Shown piece by piece: positions 1 to 11,154 of a stretch of DNA of 64,000 nt. Every line of letters begins with the position of its first letter. The first letter of the stretch is position 1. The DNA comes from Sthenelais limicola (Eukaryota > Annelida > Polychaeta > Phyllodocida > Sigalionidae): NCBI GenBank assembly GCA_942159475.1, contig OW804098.1, positions 79,353,178 through 79,417,177 of the forward strand, given 5' to 3'. Made by a program: the position numbers and the translations under genes. The notes under the pieces are model-generated. The model did not search any database. It saw only the letters and a list, made by a program, of their open reading frames with translations, and was not told where the DNA came from.

Positions 1-316
1 TCGATCAAAGAATAATTGCAACAATGATATAAGAAAGTCTCATAAATAAATCCAGTTTCGTCACAGAAGTACAAGAGCTATTTAACTTAATATTTCTTTA
101 ATTAAATATACCGAATATAGGTTTTCCATACATGTTCTTTGTGTATAATGTTTTGCCTGTTCTTTATTTAACTTTGGGTTACTTGTCACTGTGGAAATAT
201 GCATACTCGTGGAGAAAATCAAAATTGTTGCTTCTCAGACCTATACTAGGACCCCCCCCCCCCCCCCGCCCCATATCACCTTTCAAAAAACTGGATTTAT
301 TTGTGAGACTTTTCTT
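1..316. other. AT-rich flank, no gene seen
   Basis: AT-rich DNA with a C homopolymer run near 251-267. The short open frame that crosses it is broken up by the C run and by the inverted-repeat element that follows. I see no splice-site pair or motif that supports a gene. Confidence 0.5.
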
Positions 317-730
317 ATATGTGATGTGTTTCAGGAAAATGAGTCATAAGTCGCAAAGAATAGATTCTGAGATACCATTATATTTTAACAGATGAGATCA
401 AGCCGATTCTAATGATAACAAACAATCTAATAATCTTATGAGTATTTCTAGATTTTAAGTTATATTTTCGCTTTTGAGAAAAAGAAGTTTCCAATATTTC
501 TTGGGGTCAATAAACAGTAAAGTAACTAAATATAGTCCACATGAGGACCTTTAGAACTAAAGGATATATTGTATAGATCGTCCTGAAATTTGATACACCG
601 ATTGATATAAGTCTAAGTGATGAACTGCCCAAAAATCAGAACATTCCAAGAAGTGATCTTGTGAAAAAAACACTTTGAAAAATATCCATTTTGCGACTTA
701 TGACTCATTTTCCTGAAACACATCACATAT
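317..730 (+). mobile_element. MITE family A, copy 1 (414 bp)
   Basis: The two ends are inverted copies of each other over about 40 bp. The left end starts ATATGTGATGTGTTTCAGGA at 317 and its inverted copy ends at 730. The core CAGGAAAATGAGTCATAAG is shared with a second copy at 18325-18753, which lies in the opposite orientation and also matches in its interior (for example the AAGCCGATT block). There is no coding capacity, so this is a non-autonomous element. I could not fix a target-site duplication. Confidence 0.75.
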
Positions 731-975
731 TGTTGCCATGCATTGTTATTATTGTTGCTATTATTCCTGATCGATCTCCATATTATTTATTATTGATATT
801 TACCTTCACCACAATAATTAGTTAAATCATATTAATCCGAATAGATCACATAATATTATTAACAATACACTAACAAAAATTCATACATTTTTCACTTTTT
901 AAGTCGAAATAGTCGAAATAATCACTAAAAATACCAATAATTAATCATAAATCAATAGAAATGATAAAAACAAAT

Positions 976-3900
976 GTACAAATTTTTTTTTTTTTAATAA
1001 ATTTTATTGACAAAACATTCACAGTTTGTGATAGCTCTCATTCTGCCAAGTGGAAAGTTATTCAAAAATTCATATACAATAGTACAAATACTGTATTAAA
1101 CATTTTAAGTTTTAAAGATACCATAGATTATTTTTAACACAGTTATCTACATTACATACCTTCAAGAGAACTGAAACATAATCACCTTAAGCCATGTCGA
1201 ACCACAGTTTATATGTGTGAGACAGCACTTTGTGACATAACATTTTTTTTTTTTTTTTTTTTTTGCCCAGTTAAAAACAGAATAATACAAGAATCATATG
1301 ACATAGACTGCATAATAAAAGAATCAGATGTAGTATGCACCCATTTAACTACACATATACAGTTTCTCAAACCTCGTCATATACAAGTTATAACAGTATA
1401 ACAATCAGCCTTTCATCCAGTTTTCCTCATTTTTTAGTGTTGTTTTTAGATTAGTCCATGTCTTTCTTTTGTACTCAACTGGTAATTTATTCCACATTGT
1501 GGGACCTAACATATGTGGACTGTTACGCAGTTTTTCCGTTCTGGGACGCGGTACCACCAGGTTAACACCTTCGGCTAACCTGGTTGGTTTAGGCATGGCC
1601 TGTACATAGTCTGGTATATCTTTAAAGTTGTACATCAGACCCATTAATGATATTAGACCTCTTTTATATATAGGTTGTATATTCAGCCTTTCCTGTAAGT
1701 CTGTAATAGTTAGCATCTCATTCCTATAGACTAGTCTTACGCATCTATTAATCACACTCTGTAGTTTCCTTATCGTTACATTATGTGCTAGCTTATAAAA
1801 TGGAAGTCCGTATTCAGCTAGTGACAAGATGTGGGACTTGACTATTTTTTCGGTTACTCTACTGTCAATAAAATATCTTATACGAGACAACTGGTTCGTT
1901 TTTATTTGTATTAAATTCTTCATCCTGAGGAAATGCTCATTCAGATTAAGATTAGAATCAATCATATAACCCAAATATCTAACAACAGGCATTCTATCGA
2001 TTTCTTTCCCTTCAATATAAATCTTTCCTAGTGAAGTATAATCGATTTTCTTAAGTTTTCTTTTCGAGCCAATGATCTGATATTGACATTTACTTGTATT
2101 TATTGATAGTCTATTGGACTTCATCCAATTATTGACAGCAGTGGATATCCTTTGACCCATTCTTATACATTCTTCTAAGTTTCTGCCAGTCACTGTTGCT
2201 GCAGTGTCGTCAGCGTACATACTAAAATTTGTTTCGATGTTATAATCTGTATTATTAAAACAGTTTGGCAGGTCGTTGACATAAATTAGGAAGAGTAGTG
2301 GCCCTACCAAACTTCCTTGCGGCACACCAATGTTTATTGCAACTGGATCAGATAAGACATTATTCAACAGAGTACGTTGCTTCCTATCTGCTAAATAGTT
2401 CAAAAGAATTTTGACTATAGCAGGATTAACCTTATAATACAATAATTTTTTCTTCATAATACCATGGTCTAAACAATTAAATGCCTTTGCAACATCATAG
2501 TAGGCCGCTATACTCACTTTCCCGTCATCCATACCTTTTAACATAGGCTCTAAGAATTCATAAACAGTTCTATTGGTTGAATGTTTTTCCCTGAAACCCC
2601 CTTGTACCTTACAAAATAGTTTGTTCAAATCCATATGTTGTCGTAAGGACACACAGATAAAGTGTTCAATTATTTTTGATGGTATAGGCACCAGGGCAAT
2701 CGGTCTTAAATTTTTAAAAAGCCTCAGATTTCCAGATTTCGGGATAGGTGTTACAGAGTATTCTTTCCATTCAGATGGAATAGTAAACGTTTTCACACAT
2801 AATTTCAACAATTTGGTGAAATGCTTGGCAATTTTTTGAAGGACAAACTTTAGGACTTCAGAATTCACCCAATCAAAACCACTACCTTTCCTGATATTAA
2901 TCGATCCGAGTTGTTTCAGAACCATAGCTTCATTAATACATATACGCGTTACAACATTTGGGTTAATCTCATCCTCCAAAAATACAGAGCTGTTTTCTCC
3001 TTGAGCATCCGATATTGAGCCCATATCTCTAAATATTTTATTTAGAGTATCACTTGCATCTTTTCCAGTGATATTTGTATCGTTATGTAAAAAACTGTCT
3101 GGTAATGAGGAAGTGGATTTACCAGTCATACGGTTGATAAGTCTCCAGAATTTTTTACTATTATTATCGCATTCCTGTAAAAGTGAGTTAATATGCCGCT
3201 TTTTGGCTTCTCTGACCAATCTAGCTGCATTTTTCCTGCCATTTTTTGCTAGGTTCCAATCAATATCAGAGTTTGTTAGTCGCGCCCGCTTGAATAATCT
3301 ATCTCTTTCTAATATACCATTCAGGGTTATCCGATCAACTATCATCGCCCCTCGTCGTATAATCTTTATTTTAACCTTCGGGCAATTTTGATCAAGGAAA
3401 GTCAACAATAACATTTTCATTCGAGCCCATATTCTATCCGTACAATTATCATTATCAGGGAATAGGCTGTTGTCATTAAAGTGCGTTATAATATATTCGT
3501 TAAGGGCATCCCAGTCAAGAGATTCGTATCGTCTGGCAAACCTATATGACTCATACCTGGGTAACGTGGTTTTTTTCAGAGTTAGAAAGACAACATAATG
3601 ATCAGAAATGTTACATTCAATGGTACCACTTTCCTTTACGTGGGGATGATTAGTAGCTATGACGTCAAGTAAATTATTGACATTTTTATAACATCTCGTC
3701 GGTGTGTTAATTACCTGTTTCAAGTTCAGTTCTTGTAATATGTGGCTGAACCGTTTAGGGATGTCTTCCTTTACGTCAAGCAAATTTATATTGATGTCCC
3801 CTACCAATATCAGTGCACTATTTCGAGAGATACCTTTAACATGTAGGATGGCATCATATAATTCATTAATAAATACTTCTTTGAGTCCCGATGGTGGGCG

Positions 3901-4576
3901 GTAGGTGTTAAAAATGACCATCTGCTTACGATTACCTGGTTTTATTTTTAATACCTGTAATTCTATATTATTATTACAAATATTCCTCTCTTCGAAAATC
4001 CAGGGATCAACCTTAAATGTGTTATCAATCAGGCAACACAATCCACCACCTTTCTTCAGTCTCCCATCTATCGTCATATTTCTATCAAATCTAAATATTC
4101 CATATCTGTCATCATGCAACAGGTTTTGATCTATGTCAGTTGAGTCAAGCCAACTCTCTTGTATAGCTACAATTTTTACACTACCTTTCAGGAGTCGATC
4201 ATGAATTTCCAGACTCTTGTTTCTAAATGATCTCACATTTAGTGAACAAATCGATAACCCTTTACTTTTACATATAGAGTCAATATCATCCAACACCATT
4301 TCGTGTCAGTAAACATAAGAATAGATACATTTCTTGGCAAACTTTAGTATTGTGTCTTAGACACGTTATCAGGCAGATAAACTTCTTTATACAGCGGTTA
4401 TAAAAGAGTGATGAGAAGGGCATAATCAGAATAAAAATCACAATTCCCAAACAAAATTAACTCCAAACTATTCACCAAAATGGTCATAAGCAAATTCAGC
4501 ACCAGGAAAACACCCATATATCGAAATAGGCAGTAAAATATGGCCGAAATGGCCCTAAATTAATCCAAAATCAAGT
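976..4576 (-). mobile_element. Nearly full-length non-LTR retrotransposon (LINE)
   Basis: The element is read on the minus strand. Its 3' end is marked by a T-run at about 983-995 on the plus strand, which is a poly(A) tail, with an AATAAA just inside. The endonuclease/reverse transcriptase ORF (1405-4299) fills most of it. About 280 bp of 5' leader lies above the ATG and no separate ORF1 is seen. A 17-base near-identical direct repeat, GAAATGATAAAAAYAAA, lies at 958-974 and 4577-4593. It is a plausible target-site duplication, so insertion seems fairly recent. A second T-run at 1243-1264 lies in the 3' UTR. Confidence 0.8.
1405..4299 (-). CDS. LINE ORF2: AP endonuclease plus reverse transcriptase, intact (964 aa)
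   Basis: This is the replication protein of a non-LTR retrotransposon, which nicks target DNA and primes reverse transcription there. Residues 15-240 form an exonuclease/endonuclease/phosphatase domain: LNVRSF near 20, catalytic Glu in IQESW (about 48), GDIN (167-170) and the SDH triad end (232-234). Residues about 510-780 form the reverse transcriptase: IPKSGN and LRPIAL motifs, YDVAKAF with Asp602, GVPQGSLVGP (658-667) and the catalytic YADD box at 695-698, followed by YLGYMID. The ATG start and the frame are intact to the stop, with no internal break, so the copy may still encode active protein. The first RT Asp block reads YDVAKAFN rather than the usual FDxxKAFD. The clade is probably jockey/CR1-like. 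No RNase H domain is seen. Confidence 0.93.
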   Translation of the reverse strand: MVLDDIDSICKSKGLSICSLNVRSFRNKSLEIHDRLLKGSVKIVAIQESWLDSTDIDQNLLHDDRYGIFRFDRNMTIDGRLKKGGGLCCLIDNTFKVDPWIFEERNICNNNIELQVLKIKPGNRKQMVIFNTYRPPSGLKEVFINELYDAILHVKGISRNSALILVGDININLLDVKEDIPKRFSHILQELNLKQVINTPTRCYKNVNNLLDVIATNHPHVKESGTIECNISDHYVVFLTLKKTTLPRYESYRFARRYESLDWDALNEYIITHFNDNSLFPDNDNCTDRIWARMKMLLLTFLDQNCPKVKIKIIRRGAMIVDRITLNGILERDRLFKRARLTNSDIDWNLAKNGRKNAARLVREAKKRHINSLLQECDNNSKKFWRLINRMTGKSTSSLPDSFLHNDTNITGKDASDTLNKIFRDMGSISDAQGENSSVFLEDEINPNVVTRICINEAMVLKQLGSINIRKGSGFDWVNSEVLKFVLQKIAKHFTKLLKLCVKTFTIPSEWKEYSVTPIPKSGNLRLFKNLRPIALVPIPSKIIEHFICVSLRQHMDLNKLFCKVQGGFREKHSTNRTVYEFLEPMLKGMDDGKVSIAAYYDVAKAFNCLDHGIMKKKLLYYKVNPAIVKILLNYLADRKQRTLLNNVLSDPVAINIGVPQGSLVGPLLFLIYVNDLPNCFNNTDYNIETNFSMYADDTAATVTGRNLEECIRMGQRISTAVNNWMKSNRLSINTSKCQYQIIGSKRKLKKIDYTSLGKIYIEGKEIDRMPVVRYLGYMIDSNLNLNEHFLRMKNLIQIKTNQLSRIRYFIDSRVTEKIVKSHILSLAEYGLPFYKLAHNVTIRKLQSVINRCVRLVYRNEMLTITDLQERLNIQPIYKRGLISLMGLMYNFKDIPDYVQAMPKPTRLAEGVNLVVPRPRTEKLRNSPHMLGPTMWNKLPVEYKRKTWTNLKTTLKNEENWMKG

Positions 4577-5133
4577 GAAATGATAAAAATAAACTTAAAA
4601 TAAATGTACTAATGTACAGCAAAATGTTCACATGTATCAACCAGAGGTACCTGAGATAATAACTAACTTAGATAGGCCTAAAGCTTTCATCGAAATTCAG
4701 GAAAAATAAAAAATTTCGCACCCATAGACTTACTATAGAAATTCTCTTATATGTGGCCATAAAACGCTAAATGGACCGACAATCGGTACCCTGTCATTGT
4801 CGGTCACCTCTGTCGGTCCCCCTGTGCCCCTTTTGTCGGTCGTCTTGTCGGTCGGTCATGGGAGCATCCAACCTTTGAGACACTGGAGGAGAGGCCTGCT
4901 CACTTATTAATGAATCTCCATGAATCGGGCTGTACCCCTGAATCTGATTGTATCATGTTGCAGGGTGTCCGACTGAAAAAGTTAAAAGGAGAGACAGCCG
5001 CCAGCATTTGGAGGATGTTTTTCAGCGGGTTCACTACAATTCATGGCATGACCAGCCATGGGAGGGTAGCACTGTACTCGGCCCTTTGGAAGAAACCATA
5101 TGAGTTTCGTATATCGTCAGGCTGGATTGTAGC
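4577..5133. other. Intergenic stretch with TCGGTC-rich patch
   Basis: No gene is seen. Positions 4722-4738 are a 17-base exact inverted match to 7502-7518 in the foldback element. They are followed by several TGTCGGT blocks (4780-4862), so this may be a decayed fragment of the same family. Confidence 0.4.
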
Positions 5134-5200
5134 AGCCTGGATAGCTCTGTAGGTAGAGAATTGTAACCTAAATCCAAAGATCCAGGGTTCCGTAAACTGT
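5134..5200 (+). repeat. tRNA-like SINE head (decayed)
   Basis: The sequence begins GCCTGGATAGCTCTGTAGGT, which resembles the 5' half and A-box of a tRNA. It ends with an AGGGTTCCGTAAACTG block at the expected B-box distance. The B-box deviates from GGTTCGAATCC, so this is not a working tRNA gene. A tRNA-derived SINE remnant is the likeliest reading. Confidence 0.45.
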
Positions 5201-5877
5201 CTATAGGCAAGGCTATTCAGCAGGTTGACTACAAATGATATTTTATTACAAGGTTGTAAACCTGTCGTTTTCTGGTTCATAGAGAACGCTGTCAACGTCT
5301 TGTCCAACAGGTACCATCATCTTTCTCACCATCAGTGTGATCTTCATTATGAAGTGGACCACAGATTTATATGACTTAGGGTCGCGAATTCTATGAAAGA
5401 ACAACAAACGAAGGTAAATTCGTTTAGCTGATATTTATTAACTCAGAAACACAATCACAAAGCAACAGTGGTACAGCTTGATTTGAAGAACAGAAATATC
5501 TTGGTCCACAGTGAGGGGCGGGTTAGAGAGAAAGCATGTCAGTTTGAGTGAGTGAGGCTGTACAGTATAATTTACATTAAAGGGGAAAAGGAGAGAGAGA
5601 AATAGGGGAGAGGGGTGGGGGGAGGGGAGAGAAAGATAGACAGAGACAGAGAGAGACAGAGAGAGAGATCAACAATCCAAGATGATCACCACATCGGTAC
5701 AAGACAGTAAGAATGGCTCAGGTTCATCTTGTCCAGAATTCAGATTTTACTGAACCCTGTCATTGTTTCTATTGTGAAACGGAAATAACCGAAAAACCAT
5801 GAGTTTTACAAATTGTAAACAAAAAATAACTGTAAACTGTGTTAACGGTCTCTGATTTTTGTTATTCATCAATTTGT
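5201..5877. other. Intergenic, purine-rich simple repeat
   Basis: No gene is seen. Positions 5581-5668 are a GA/GGGGA/CAGAGA low-complexity run. Confidence 0.5.
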
Positions 5878-7571
5878 TATGGAAAGCCATATGCAACTAC
5901 CGACAAATCGGATGAAAAGTCGGTAAAAACTCCCGACAAATCGGTAACAGAGAGAGTGTAAATCCGACTATGTTGGTAATTTTCCGATAGTCGGTATTAT
6001 GCCCCGACATGTCGGCAATTTTATTTTTACATTTGCAAATATTTCTAAAGTTTCTCCAAATTGGCCCGATCATCGGCCGATTTGTCAGCCGATTTATCGG
6101 TAAATAAATAATGTGTCGGCCGCTATATCGGCCGCTATGTCGGCCGATTTTGGGTCCAATTTTTATTTTAAAAAATTCAGCCAAATAGTTGGCTAAATGA
6201 CGACCAATTGGTGGAATTGCTCATACTTCTCTCTCTCCCTCTCTCTCTACCCCCTCTTCCTTATACATGTTAATCACCATGGTTACCCTTCCACCCACCT
6301 GCCCACACATAAGAAGCAATTCATATGATTAATGATATTAGAATGAGCCATTATGGTTGACCACCAGTATGTTCTATTTTTTTCTTCATAAATTCACATA
6401 AATTCCATTTTCTAGAATACCTTAAAACAACCAAGTGGATGATGTAGGAGACATTAAAAGCTAACTTTTTAGACACAACGATTTCTGAGTTAGGCCCTGA
6501 TTAATTTATGAAAAAACATCAAATAAATAATCCTATATTCAAGCAATTGTGAATCTTCTGTATGTCCACCTATAACTTCCCTGTCCATGGCCCCACTCAC
6601 ACCCTCCTCCCTCATACCCACCTTCTCCCTTATACCCGCCTTTATACCCTCCTCCCTCACACCCTTCTCCCTCACAACCACTTCCCTCATACCCTCCGCC
6701 CTTATACCCTCCCTCCTCATACCCTCTGCCCTTATACCCTCCTCCCTCACCCCCTTCTCCCTCATACTCACCTCCCTCATACCCCCCCACCCTCATACCC
6801 CCCGCCCTCACACCCTTCTCCCTCATACCCAGGCCCTCCGCCCTTTTACTCTCCTCCCTCACACCCTTCTCCCTCACAACCACTTCCCTCATACCCTCCG
6901 CCCTTATACCCTCCCTCCTCATACCCTCTGCCTTATACCCTCCTCCCTCACCCCCTTCTCCCTCATACCCACCTCCCTCATACCCCCCCCCCCCACCCTC
7001 ACACCCTTCTCCCTCATACCCTCTGCCCTTTTACTCTCCTCCCTCACATCCTTCTCCCACCATACCCTCCGCCCTTATACCCTCCTCCCTCAATCCCTCC
7101 TCCCACACACCCTCCTCCCTCCCGCAGATTGGCCCCCTCAGACCACAGATTGGCCCCCTCGTCCCTCAGTCACCCTTCCCTCAGGCCCTCCCTCGGACTT
7201 TGACGGCCGCCATGTCGGCCGCCATGTCGGCCGCCATGTCGGCAAATTGTAGTTTAAGTCACCGACATATCGGCCGACTTATCGCCGATTTATCGGCCAA
7301 CAAAGTTCATTATGCGCTAAGTGGAAGAGCAATTTAAACTGGAGAAAGCAATGTCGGTAATGACAGCCGATATTTTTGGAAATTTACCGATTTTTCTTTA
7401 GAACTCATTTTGTGCCCCCGAAAAATCGGCCGATATTTTGTAAAAGTCGGCCGATGCGTCGGAAAGCTTGCCGACGTACTACCCGACATTTGTAAATGTC
7501 GCTATAGTAAGTCTATGGAGATCCTCCGACTTCTCTTCCGATTTGTCGGTAGTTGCATATGGCTTTCCATA
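5878..7571. mobile_element. TCGG-rich foldback element with 35-bp perfect TIRs
   Basis: The left end begins TATGGAAAGCCATATGCAAC at 5878 and continues into ACCGACAAATCGGA. The right end at 7571 is its exact reverse complement for 35 bases. ATTTGT directly flanks both ends (5872-5877 and 7572-7577), consistent with a 6-bp target-site duplication, although a 4-bp TTTG reading is also possible. Both arms (about 300 and 370 bp) are dense in TCGG/CCGA and TCGGCCGA. The centre is a CCCTCATAC-type minisatellite. The proline-rich and glycine-rich frames crossing the centre are repeat translations, not genes. No transposase is seen, so the element is non-autonomous. Confidence 0.8.
6590..7130. repeat. 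CCCTCATAC / CCCTCCTCC minisatellite
   Basis: About 540 bp of degenerate tandem 9-12 bp units alternate CCCTCATAC, CCTTATACC and CCCTCACACC. The tract includes a duplicated block (about 6640-6760 resembles 6850-6960). It gives long but spurious open frames on both strands. Confidence 0.85.
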
Positions 7572-8760
7572 ATTTGTACTGATTATGAATTCCCATGGTG
7601 CACATTTTGATAGTTACATATATCATATTATCTCAGGCTGTCTGTGTCCAACACAGAATCATCCTCAGTTGACGCAACTCAACTCCAGTCTCATTTCAGT
7701 TTTTCATAATATATTTATGTTGTTCTAAGATTAGTATGACATATCTATGGAGATGAATACCAGATTTATGCTGACTTGACTTGTATGATAGATCAGCACA
7801 AAGTACTTTTCCACCCTGACAATGTATTATATAGCACAGGTGTTGACGTTTGCTAGATGCAGGTATGATATACACAGCTGCTATGTATAATATTTGGTAA
7901 TTAAATACAGGTAGGACTCGAGGAGCATGACAAAGGTCATTATCGAATGGTTAGAACCTAAGGCAAATTGTACCTGACTTAGTGAGCACTTTAGATAGAC
8001 TTAGTCAGTTTTTCTCAACAAATAGTTTAGGACGTTACAGGGCCATTAAGGGAAATATCGAGATTTTGGCTAACGCTTAAAAGATTTCAACAGAAAAAAC
8101 CTGAAAACAAATCAAGGAAATTATATTTGGGACTGAAAATAGAGCTTTAAAGCTTTGAATTGATAAAGTAATATTCTTTTAATTCATACACGTTTTCCTA
8201 TTTTTCAGATCACATAAGGCACGATTGGAGAGCCATCCTAACATGGTGGAAATAGTTACAGTGGAAACCATATATAGAAAGTGAACTAGAACCAATGTTT
8301 AACTACCTGCCTCAAGCCTTAAAATAACAAGGATGTTTGAGAAAAGAATTGAAATTCTCGCGTATTATCAAACATACTTTGCTGTAGATTTTGCCACCAT
8401 AGGGCTTGATGACACTTTAAGGGCACTACCCCAGACCTGGAACTTAAGTTTGCCACTGGTAGGAATAGGGCAGTGACTTAAGCTGCCAGACTCTGACTAA
8501 ATTGCCATCCATCTAATGGTTTCCTGGACATCGAATGACCTTGATCACATACAACTATCAATCTCTGCCAGTCGTCTGTACCAGGTGCAAGATAATCTTG
8601 CTAGACTGTTTATGCTCTGAGCAAAAGTATAAAATAAAAACAATTTTATTTCCATGAAAAGGGGTTCACCGTGGCACAGCAATCGAAAGTGCAGACCCAG
8701 AGGTGTGAGAAAGTATACTGAAGCGACTTACCAAAGAAAGAGTACCGGGCAGTTGCTTAG
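7572..8760. other. Non-coding; possible upstream introns of the 8761 gene
   Basis: No convincing long exon is seen. A splice-acceptor-like CCTATTTTTCAG ends at about 8209. A short candidate exon (about 8650-8692, ending before GTGTGAG) could belong to the gene whose last exon starts at 8761, but neither is strong. Confidence 0.3.
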
Positions 8761-9192
8761 CAACGAGACCAAATAAGATCCAGCCTTTTTAGGGGATACA
8801 TCTATGAATACAGGAATTACTCGTCCGCCAATACCAAGTTGGAGTTTTACTACAATAATACCAAGGAAAAAGGTGCACAGCAGCTCACTAAGATGGCATT
8901 AGCAGTAGGTATGGTATTAGTAATAGTGTCAGGGGTCTTGGGAGGCTTAGTGCTAATCCTAGGCTCCATCTACACGTATATCTATTGTACAAGGCTGAGA
9001 CCAAGACAGAGGATGTTTCAAGAGCATAGATCAACATACAACCCCCACATAGAGCACCAAAGTCAGGTGAGCGTGGAAGATCAGAGACCAAAGATCTCGC
9101 ACCCCTTTTTCATGATGCACTATATGCGGAAGTTAAAGGCAGAGACTCAGAATACTAATCCTCAGACACATCCTTCTCCTAGACGAAGCTAG
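8761..9192 (+). CDS. Terminal exon of a single-pass membrane protein (unidentified)
   Basis: An open frame starts directly after an acceptor-like TTGCTTAG (ends 8760) and runs 143 codons to a TAG ending at 9192. An AATAAA lies about 100 bp further on. The translation has a polar stretch with two N-glycosylation sequons (NYS and NNT). It then has a clear membrane segment of about 24 residues (MALAVGMVLVIVSGVLGG and following, from 8893). A juxtamembrane CTRLRPRQR stop-transfer cluster and a polar, Pro/His-rich tail of about 65 residues follow. The layout fits the C-terminal part of a type I membrane protein. If it is instead a one-exon gene, the first ATG is at 8893, giving 99 residues. I do not recognise the family and the upstream exons were not found. 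Confidence 0.45.
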   Translation, partial: QRDQIRSSLFRGYIYEYRNYSSANTKLEFYYNNTKEKGAQQLTKMALAVGMVLVIVSGVLGGLVLILGSIYTYIYCTRLRPRQRMFQEHRSTYNPHIEHQSQVSVEDQRPKISHPFFMMHYMRKLKAETQNTNPQTHPSPRRS

Positions 9193-9291
9193 AGGATTCT
9201 ATATTTTATTATGTCTAATATTGGATATGATCGAGTTATATTTATATTACAGAAATAGTGGTATAGTAAGATAATTTAATAGGAGGAGGAC

Positions 9292-9297
9292 AATAAA
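9292..9297 (+). terminator. Polyadenylation signal AATAAA
   Basis: AATAAA lies about 100 bp after the stop codon of the 8761-9192 exon and would close its mRNA. Confidence 0.45.
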
Positions 9298-10681
9298 ATG
9301 CGAAACTTTGGTAACATGACATTGTTTATTACCAGGAAAACCCGCAGATGTATTTCAGGTATTTAGATCAAATGGATTTACCTTGCAATTGTTTAAAATA
9401 TAAAGATGTTATGTAAGGATCAGACGCATATGATTGCTACCATTTCAAAGTTGGTGGTTGGTTTGTCAAACATTGACCTTCCCCCCCCCCCCTAATACTG
9501 ATATTGGTTGATTGATCCAACTACCTCATCCTATAAGTAGTGGTGTACCCGCTGATTGACTGGTTGTGAAGTGGGAGTGCCTTATTTCAATTTTACTTGT
9601 GCTCCTCTTCTAGTATTAGCCCTATGCCGCAGTAATTTCAATTAAACATTAGGTGTCCTCCACCCCCATCCCCTTTCGCGTAGAATAACACAATATCTGT
9701 TTCAAAACTTTGGTTTTATTCTACCATAGATATAAACAAAACATCAAATGAATTGGTGTGAAATACATGTATACATCCATGAGAACGATACAGATCAGAC
9801 AATATTGGTATAGTTTGAACGATGAGGGTGTGGCAACCTGATGCGACGATGATTACATTGGTAGGAGAACTCAGCGACCTAGCTGCATGACTTTCTTATT
9901 AATAGTATAACATAAATGGTAACGAAGTTTATAAGTTATTTTGCATTGGGCCGCCATAGGGGTAACATGTATGCTATGAAAGATTAACATTTGATAATAT
10001 TATATATACAATATGACACAATGAGGTATAACAACTTCCTGTGTAAATTGCGGCGGCTTTTGTCACTACAATTCAAACTAACATCGCATATCTATATATA
10101 AAGAATTCTCCTCGTTAACCTAGTATCCATATCATCAGGATAGGATAATTTATTATCGAAACTCATTATGCATTATTAGTCATTGTAATCAATAAACTAA
10201 ATATAAAAATAAATATTTCAAAAGCAAAATTCTCTCCATAACGTAATAATCATGCAGGCATGTCTCTATTTCCTATTCCTCGACGTAGAAAGTTAAGTTT
10301 AGAATCTGGGAATTTTAGAGCCATTGCGACGGAAAATTGTCAAGCTTACAAGTTCCGTTCAAATTCTCTTTACCAAAATCGCCAACACATGGAAGAAGAA
10401 GAAATCGCAATATTTTTACTGAAATTATCTTGAAATGATGCTATGAAGTGTAATGTGTAAAATTCTCTGTGATACTCTACTGCTCAGTCAAGTTCAACCT
10501 TGGCCACCAAGAGTTGGACAACGCAACCTTGTTATGTATGATTTAGGTTGACATATATAATGCTGGTTAAAGAGCTAAACCACCGTCATGTGCACTGCTG
10601 CAGGCGGGAGTTCAAGGAACTAATGCATGAAAAAAAAAAGAGTTACACATTTTGTTTCAAACTTTGTCTTGAGAAAGAAAT

Positions 10682-10914
10682 GGTTGGGTGAAACCAAAAA
10701 GCTACCACCACAACACTACTCACCACAATATTATTATTTTTCATGTTAGGGACCAAATCAACATTCTTGGGCTTTTCTGATATGCTGGAAAAGCTGAAAA
10801 AAACACTTTTCCACATAGACTTCTATAGTAAACGGTAAAAAATTTCACTGCTCTCTGAGACAAAAACTAACCAGGTGACATATTGTTTTTATTGGCTTTT
10901 TGGTTTCACCCAAC
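10682..10914. mobile_element. Small MITE with 20-bp TIRs
   Basis: GTTGGGTGAAACCAAAAAGC near 10683 is repeated in inverted orientation at about 10895-10914. The 233-bp unit has no coding capacity. No target-site duplication is evident. Confidence 0.7.
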
Positions 10915-11154
10915 ATCTTTCATGAGTCAAAGTTAAACAAATTCATTGTGTTTCATTTATTTTTCTATTGGACGGGGGTTTATACCTTTTAACAGGCATA
11001 ATAATGTAAAGACTTAGTAAACAGACATACTTATATTTCCCTGGTGGTTTGTATATTCTATATTGGCATAACGAATTGATTGCGTTAAGATGGTGATTGT
11101 TCTCCTATACTAAATCATGCTGGTAAGGTATAGACTCGGGATACATTTGACCAA

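Noticed and set aside
2573..4129. Plus-strand open frames inside the LINE
   Set aside because: Antisense shadows of the endonuclease/reverse transcriptase ORF.
6539..7252. Long proline-rich and glycine-rich open frames (up to about 220 codons)
   Set aside because: They translate the CCCTCATAC minisatellite inside the foldback element on both strands and have no domain or splice context.
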